Source of the DNA: an uncultured Paracoccaceae bacterium
GTDB taxonomy: Bacteria > Pseudomonadota > Alphaproteobacteria > Rhodobacterales > Rhodobacteraceae
Length of the DNA: 64,000 nucleotides
Assembly: GCA_947495295.1 (NCBI GenBank)
Contig: CANLYJ010000001.1
Coordinates: forward strand, 558,001-622,000
Direction of reading: 5' to 3'
This document shows positions 62,234-64,000 of this stretch, in pieces. The notes under the pieces were generated by a model. The model searched no databases. It was not told the DNA's origin and worked only from the letters and a program-made list of their open reading frames with translations. Both the position numbers and the translations under genes were made by a program. The stretch's first letter is position 1, and every line of letters begins with the position of its first letter.

Positions 62234-63364
62234 ATGAACCAGAATTTCGAAACCCCCGGCCCGGTTGAACGGGATTGGTCCGATGCGATCAGCAAGATCG
62301 ATGACATCATCGAAGACGCCCGCAATGGCCGTATGTTCATCCTTGTCGATCATGAGGATCGCGAGAATGAAGGCGATCTGGTGATCCCCGCCCAAATGGC
62401 CACACCTGATGCGATCAACTTCATGGCCAAACACGGCAGGGGTTTGATTTGTTTGACACTTCCCGGTGACCGGATTGATGCGCTGGGCCTGCCACTGATG
62501 GCCTCGCATAATTCATCGCGCCACGAAACCGCCTTTACGGTCAGTATTGAGGCGCGCGAGGGCGTGAGCACGGGCATCTCGGCGCATGATCGTGCGCTGA
62601 CTGTTGCGACCGCCATTGATGCCAGCAAAGGCGCCGCCGATATCGCAACCCCCGGCCATGTCTTTCCGCTGCGCGCCCGTGAGGGTGGTGTGTTGGTCCG
62701 GGCTGGCCATACCGAGGCGGCCACCGATATCAGCCGTCTTGCGGGGTTGAACCCTGCCGGTGTGATCTGTGAAATCATGAAGGAAGACGGCGAGATGGCG
62801 CGCCTGCCTGACCTGATCGCCTTTGCCCAGTTGCACGGTCTGAAGATCGGGACGATCAGTGATTTGATCGCCTACAGGCGCCGTCACGACAACCTTGTGC
62901 GTGTCCGTGAAACAAGCAGGATCCAGTCAGAGTTCGGCGGTGACTGGGAGATGCGGATTTACACCGATGAAACCCAAGGTGCCGAACATATCGCATTGAT
63001 AAAAGGCGATATTTCGACGCCGGAACCTGTTCTGGTGCGGATGCATGCGTTGGATCCGATGTTGGATGTTGTGGGCGTGGGGCCCAAGGGACGCCGGGAC
63101 GAATTTGGTGATGCGATGAAGCTGATCGCCAAAGAAGGGCGCGGTGCGCTGGTGCTGCTGCGCGATGTGCATATGAAGCTGGAAACAGACGAAGAAACCT
63201 CGCCCCAGACGCTGCGGCAATATGGGTTGGGTGCGCAGATCCTCAGCTCGCTTGGCATCCACGAATTGGAACTTCTGACCAACTCGCCACAGCCCAAGGT
63301 CGTGGGTCTGGATGCTTACGGGCTTGAAATTGTCGGCACCCGCAAAATCTCGGAGATCGGATAA
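62234..63364 (+). CDS. ribBA: 3,4-dihydroxybutanone-phosphate synthase with degenerate RibA half
   Basis: 376 residues. The N-terminal RibB half carries FILVDHEDRENEGDLVIPAQ, SRHETAFTVSIEAREGVSTG and HVFPLRAREGGVL, so DHBP synthase activity is expected. The C-terminal RibA-like half lacks the zinc cysteines (the usual GxxCxxG...CDC loop is replaced by VVGVGPKGRRDEFGDAMKLI), so GTP cyclohydrolase II must be supplied elsewhere. ATG 62234 follows GAGGA. Its stop overlaps the ribH start by one base. No FMN riboswitch is apparent in the 256 bp upstream. Confidence 0.93.
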   Translation: MNQNFETPGPVERDWSDAISKIDDIIEDARNGRMFILVDHEDRENEGDLVIPAQMATPDAINFMAKHGRGLICLTLPGDRIDALGLPLMASHNSSRHETAFTVSIEAREGVSTGISAHDRALTVATAIDASKGAADIATPGHVFPLRAREGGVLVRAGHTEAATDISRLAGLNPAGVICEIMKEDGEMARLPDLIAFAQLHGLKIGTISDLIAYRRRHDNLVRVRETSRIQSEFGGDWEMRIYTDETQGAEHIALIKGDISTPEPVLVRMHALDPMLDVVGVGPKGRRDEFGDAMKLIAKEGRGALVLLRDVHMKLETDEETSPQTLRQYGLGAQILSSLGIHELELLTNSPQPKVVGLDAYGLEIVGTRKISEIG

Positions 63365-63903
63365 TGGCCGGACCATCACATCACATCATGCCGCTGCCGG
63401 AATTTGAGAAACCGGTGAAGATCCTGATCGTCGCCTCGCCCTATTACAAGGATATCAGCGACAACCAAATCGCCGGTGCCAAGGCCGAGATTGAGAAGGC
63501 AGGTGCCACATGGCAGATCGTTGAAGTACCCGGCGCGCTGGAAATCCCCACCGCCATTGGCATCGCCGAACGCATGTCCAATTTCGACGGCTATGTCGCG
63601 CTGGGCTGTGTGATCCGGGGCGAGACGACCCATTATGATACGGTCTGCAATGATAGCAGCCGGGCTGTGCAACTGCTTGGTTTACAAGGGCTTTGTATCG
63701 GTAACGGCATCCTGACGGTTGAGAATTACGAACAGGCGGCGATACGTGCCGACCCTGGGCAGATGAACAAAGGTGGCGGGGCTGCAACTGCAGCCTTGCA
63801 CCTGATCGCGCTCGCCCGTAAGTGGGGCAACACGACCAAAGGGGTCGGCTTTACCAAGGAAATTCTGCTGGCCGGTGACGCGGACGGCAAGACGACAGCA
63901 TGA
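63364..63903 (+). CDS. ribH: 6,7-dimethyl-8-ribityllumazine synthase
   Basis: 179 residues; VPGALEIPTAIGIAERMSNF and ALGCVIRGETTHYDTVCNDS are the lumazine synthase core, with the catalytic His in the latter. It condenses the RibA/RibD and RibB products. It overlaps ribBA (TAATG) and nusB (ATGA), giving a tightly coupled trio. Confidence 0.95.
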   Translation: MAGPSHHIMPLPEFEKPVKILIVASPYYKDISDNQIAGAKAEIEKAGATWQIVEVPGALEIPTAIGIAERMSNFDGYVALGCVIRGETTHYDTVCNDSSRAVQLLGLQGLCIGNGILTVENYEQAAIRADPGQMNKGGGAATAALHLIALARKWGNTTKGVGFTKEILLAGDADGKTTA

Positions 63904-64000
63904 CAATTTCGAACAACCAGCGCCGCAAGATGAAATCCGCCGCCCGGCTTTATGCCGTGCAGGCGCTGTTCCAGATGGAAGCCACCGGTCAGACGGTTGA
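63900..64000 (+). CDS. nusB: Transcription antitermination factor NusB, 3' cut by window
   Basis: The first 33 codons of NusB (MTISNNQRRKMKSAARLYAV then QALFQMEATG). NusB binds boxA RNA with NusE in rRNA antitermination. The start ATG overlaps the ribH stop by four bases. ribH-nusB is the common alphaproteobacterial order. Confidence 0.9.
   Translation, partial: MTISNNQRRKMKSAARLYAVQALFQMEATGQTV

Noticed and set aside
1-64000. CRISPR array, complete IS, prophage or antibiotic resistance genes
   Set aside because: No regularly spaced direct repeats, transposase, phage structural gene or resistance enzyme was seen in any frame.

Overview
The window is a chromosome segment from a marine alphaproteobacterium of the Roseobacter group (Rhodobacteraceae; Loktanella/Yoonia/Octadecabacter-like, genus not fixed from sequence alone). 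This rests on the gene families, the moderately high GC, the phaZ/phaC/phaP/phaR arrangement with CTGC-N3/4-GCAG PhaR boxes, a GANTC (CcrM-type) cluster before rpoD, PutA with a divergent Lrp-type regulator, and a RibBA with a degenerate GTP-cyclohydrolase half.

Layout. 1-7.5 kb: a cut DUF3592 gene, a small lipoprotein, an HD-domain protein, an orphan form-II CoxL-type molybdoenzyme subunit overlapping a DUF2235 hydrolase, then metF and a divergent MetR-like regulator with a perfect TGAA-N5-TTCA box between them. 7.5-16 kb: a GGDEF/EAL protein, an inositol-phosphatase-family enzyme, a rhomboid protease, putA with its regulator, and a TPR protein. 16.0-16.5 kb: a tRNA-Leu(UAA) preceded by two tRNA-Leu 5'-half repeats and followed by a stub resembling a type I restriction subunit. 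16.5-26 kb: a secreted hydrolase, a glycosyltransferase-like protein, an HWE sensor kinase, tadA, a metallo-hydrolase, a ceramidase-family membrane protein, gatCA, a lipoprotein, an amidase and rnpB. 26-36.5 kb: a PAS protein, rpmG, cupin, two MAPEG proteins, a Slam-like outer-membrane protein, thyX, an AT-rich zinc-ribbon membrane protein, a DksA/TraR protein, a cold-shock protein, an ArsC/Spx-like protein, thrS, and an ArsR-SRPBCC fusion with its operator. 36.6-45.4 kb: three alpha/beta hydrolases (one lacking its catalytic residues), an MFS carrier and the PHA locus. 45.6-49.8 kb: dnaG-rpoD. 49.8-54.3 kb: small secreted proteins, a 31-bp-TIR MITE-like element, YjbQ and a TPR-sulfotransferase. 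54.5-64 kb: nrdR-ribD-ribE-ribBA-ribH-nusB in order on the plus strand, split by minus-strand kpsC-kpsS and by a reductive-dehalogenase-like gene.

How the genes work together. The PHA block forms one regulatory unit: PhaR senses polymer and would act at boxes in the phaZ/phaC divergent promoter and before phaP. The riboflavin genes supply FMN/FAD, with DNA/RNA housekeeping genes at both ends (nrdR, nusB). metF/metR and putA/putR are classical divergent enzyme-regulator pairs.

The most unusual signals are the tRNA-Leu 5'-half repeat units, strings of 9-bp-stem/3-nt-loop hairpins at three convergent gene ends (one of which has become part of ribD), the five-site GANTC cluster before rpoD, a tandem pair of two-cysteine secreted miniproteins next to a MITE, and an alpha/beta-hydrolase pseudoenzyme beside phaZ.
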